NCBI GenBank assembly: GCA_016219235.1
Contig: JACRBO010000270.1
Span: forward strand, 1 to 7,361
DNA: 7,361 bases
Direction: 5' to 3'
Source: Chloroflexota bacterium
Lineage (GTDB): Bacteria; Chloroflexota; Anaerolineae; Fen-1058
Every line of letters begins with the position of its first letter. The first letter of the stretch is position 1. The position numbers were made by a program, and so were the translations under genes. The notes beneath the pieces are model-generated. The model did not search any database and was not told where the DNA came from. It saw only the letters and a program-made list of their open reading frames with translations. This document shows positions 6,143-7,361 of this stretch, one piece after another.

Positions 6143-7361
6143 ATGAGCGCGAATGTGGACGAAAAAACCAGTTGGCTCGATCGGCCGGTGCTGCCGATCC
6201 TGAAACTCGATCTGGAGAAGACGCTGTACTGGGTCTTCATTCTGGCGGCCATCGCCTCGCGGTTCTGGCTGTTAGGCGAGCGCGCCATGAGCCACGATGA
6301 GAGCCTGCACACGTTCTATTCGTGGAATCTGTATCAGGGCGGCGGTTACAGTCACACACCGTTAACGCACGGCCCGTTCAAGTTCCACATCAACGCGCTG
6401 TTTTACAGCTTCTTCGGCGCGGATGACTTTACCTCGCGCATCTCGGTGGCGTTGTTCGGCATTGCGCTGGTGGTGCTGCCCTATGCGTTCCGTCGCTGGC
6501 TGGGCCGCACAGGCGCGCTGATCACGTCGTTCATGATCTTGATCTCGCCGTCGCTGTGGTATCACGCGCGCTACATCCGCGACGAAGCCTACATGCTGGT
6601 GTGGGTCATGTTAATGGCGTGGGGCATCTTCGGCTATTTGCACGATCGCGCCACCAAGTGGCTGTACCTGCTCGCGGGCGCGGCGGCCTTTGCCTTCATC
6701 TCGATGGAGGCCACGTTTATCTTTGTGGCGATCTTTGGCTTCTTCCTGATTGCGGCCCTGTTGATCGAGTTATCCGATCGGCCCGATTTCTGGCGCGAGA
6801 TCGTGTTGAGGTTGGTGCTAGGCGTGGCGGGCGCAGTCGTGATCTTGTTTGTGGTCGTGATCGCACAGACGATTCTGCTGCAAGTGATCCGTCTGGCGCC
6901 GGGCGATCCATCACCGTTCCCGGTGCCGGTACAGCCCCTGCAGCCCGGTCTGCCCATCGAATTCAGCGCGCAATTGCAGTACATTTTGCAGTTGCTGCTG
7001 GGGATATTGCGGGTGGGCTTGAGTATGCTCATCCCGGCGGCCGTGATTGGCTTTGGCATTTACTGGCTGTTGAAGAAGACCTGGCCGGCGGCGGCGCGCG
7101 AATCACGGTCCTTCGATCTGGTGATCGTGCTCGGCTCGTTGAGCCTGTTCTTGCTCTCGGCGGCGCTCTTGCCGATTCTCAATTCTATCTGGAAGATCCT
7201 GTACCAGACGCAGTTTGTCGATGTGAATTTCTTCGAGGGCGGCAACTTCCCCACCACTGACGTGGGTCTGGTGCTGCGTATCGCGGCGGTAACGTTTGGC
7301 TTCATCGCCGCCGCCATCGCAGTCGGGTGGTGGTGGTCGCCGCGCAAGTGGGTGCCGCTGA
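6143..7361 (+). CDS. TIGR03663 / Agl23-like flippase-associated membrane protein, 3'-truncated
   Basis: The frame is open from ATG 6143 to the window end (406 codons plus one base), so the C-terminus is missing. The family's invariant N-terminal motifs are all present: D52-E53 after the first membrane helix (about 28-45), HGP at 76-78, R99, and R143-x-x-R146-D147-E148. SMEATF at 187-192 follows two more helices. The rest is mostly hydrophobic, with a Pro-rich probable extracytoplasmic loop near residues 252-275. The N-terminus resembles dolichyl-phosphate-mannose mannosyltransferases (PF02366, GT-C fold), in which the first loop acidic residue is catalytic. The haloarchaeal Agl23 name links the family to flipping of lipid-linked glycan in N-glycosylation, but biochemical function is unproven. 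Starts at 6062 or 6092 would add 27 or 17 residues encoded largely by heptamer repeat DNA; 6143 is preferred because similarity begins only at about residue 20. Confidence 0.9.
   Translation, partial: MSANVDEKTSWLDRPVLPILKLDLEKTLYWVFILAAIASRFWLLGERAMSHDESLHTFYSWNLYQGGGYSHTPLTHGPFKFHINALFYSFFGADDFTSRISVALFGIALVVLPYAFRRWLGRTGALITSFMILISPSLWYHARYIRDEAYMLVWVMLMAWGIFGYLHDRATKWLYLLAGAAAFAFISMEATFIFVAIFGFFLIAALLIELSDRPDFWREIVLRLVLGVAGAVVILFVVVIAQTILLQVIRLAPGDPSPFPVPVQPLQPGLPIEFSAQLQYILQLLLGILRVGLSMLIPAAVIGFGIYWLLKKTWPAAARESRSFDLVIVLGSLSLFLLSAALLPILNSIWKILYQTQFVDVNFFEGGNFPTTDVGLVLRIAAVTFGFIAAAIAVGWWWSPRKWVPL

Noticed and set aside
6556..7260. Plus-strand open frame of 234 codons in another frame across the Agl23-like gene
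   Set aside because: The overlapping frame from 6143 contains the DE, HGP and RDE motifs and membrane helices; this one is Arg/Gly-rich and has no motif.

Overview
The window is high-GC DNA packed with four genes, all on the + strand, separated by spacers of only 20 to about 100 bases. The layout suggests one transcription unit. The gene content points to the phylum Chloroflexota: two adjacent DUF2298 / 'Chlor_Arch_YYY' membrane proteins followed by a member of the Agl23-like family TIGR03663. These two families are known to co-occur in Chloroflexota and some Archaea. Class or genus cannot be fixed from the sequence; a bacterium of the Anaerolineae/Chloroflexia type is the best guess.

Layout. 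Bases 1-1596 are the C-terminal two thirds of a first DUF2298 protein; its start lies upstream of the window. Bases 1669-4215 are a complete second DUF2298 protein of 848 residues, with the diagnostic YYYxG motif. Bases 4236-6044 are a 602-residue polytopic protein with a GT-C / family 39 glycosyltransferase-like N-terminus whose usual acidic motifs are degraded. From 6143 to the window end is the N-terminal 406 residues of a TIGR03663 (Agl23-like) protein with DE, HGP and RDE motifs intact. All four products are large integral membrane proteins.

Working together (inference). TIGR03663 has been linked to lipid-linked glycan flipping or N-glycosylation in haloarchaea, and it resembles dolichyl-phosphate-mannose mannosyltransferases. 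The cluster is therefore plausibly a membrane machine that transfers or translocates polyprenyl-linked sugars for cell-surface glycosylation. No substrate can be read from the sequence, and the function of DUF2298 is not established.

The most unusual structure is a set of short tandem repeats with a 7-base unit. Every intergenic spacer is largely built from heptamer arrays, and these arrays supply the stop codons of the first three genes and the start codon of the third. One spacer folds into a near-perfect inverted repeat of 24-26 bp. Repeat-like DNA also sits in frame inside the second DUF2298 gene, in two hydrophilic loops. The intergenic arrays next to stop codons carry stops in all three forward frames; the in-gene array carries none.
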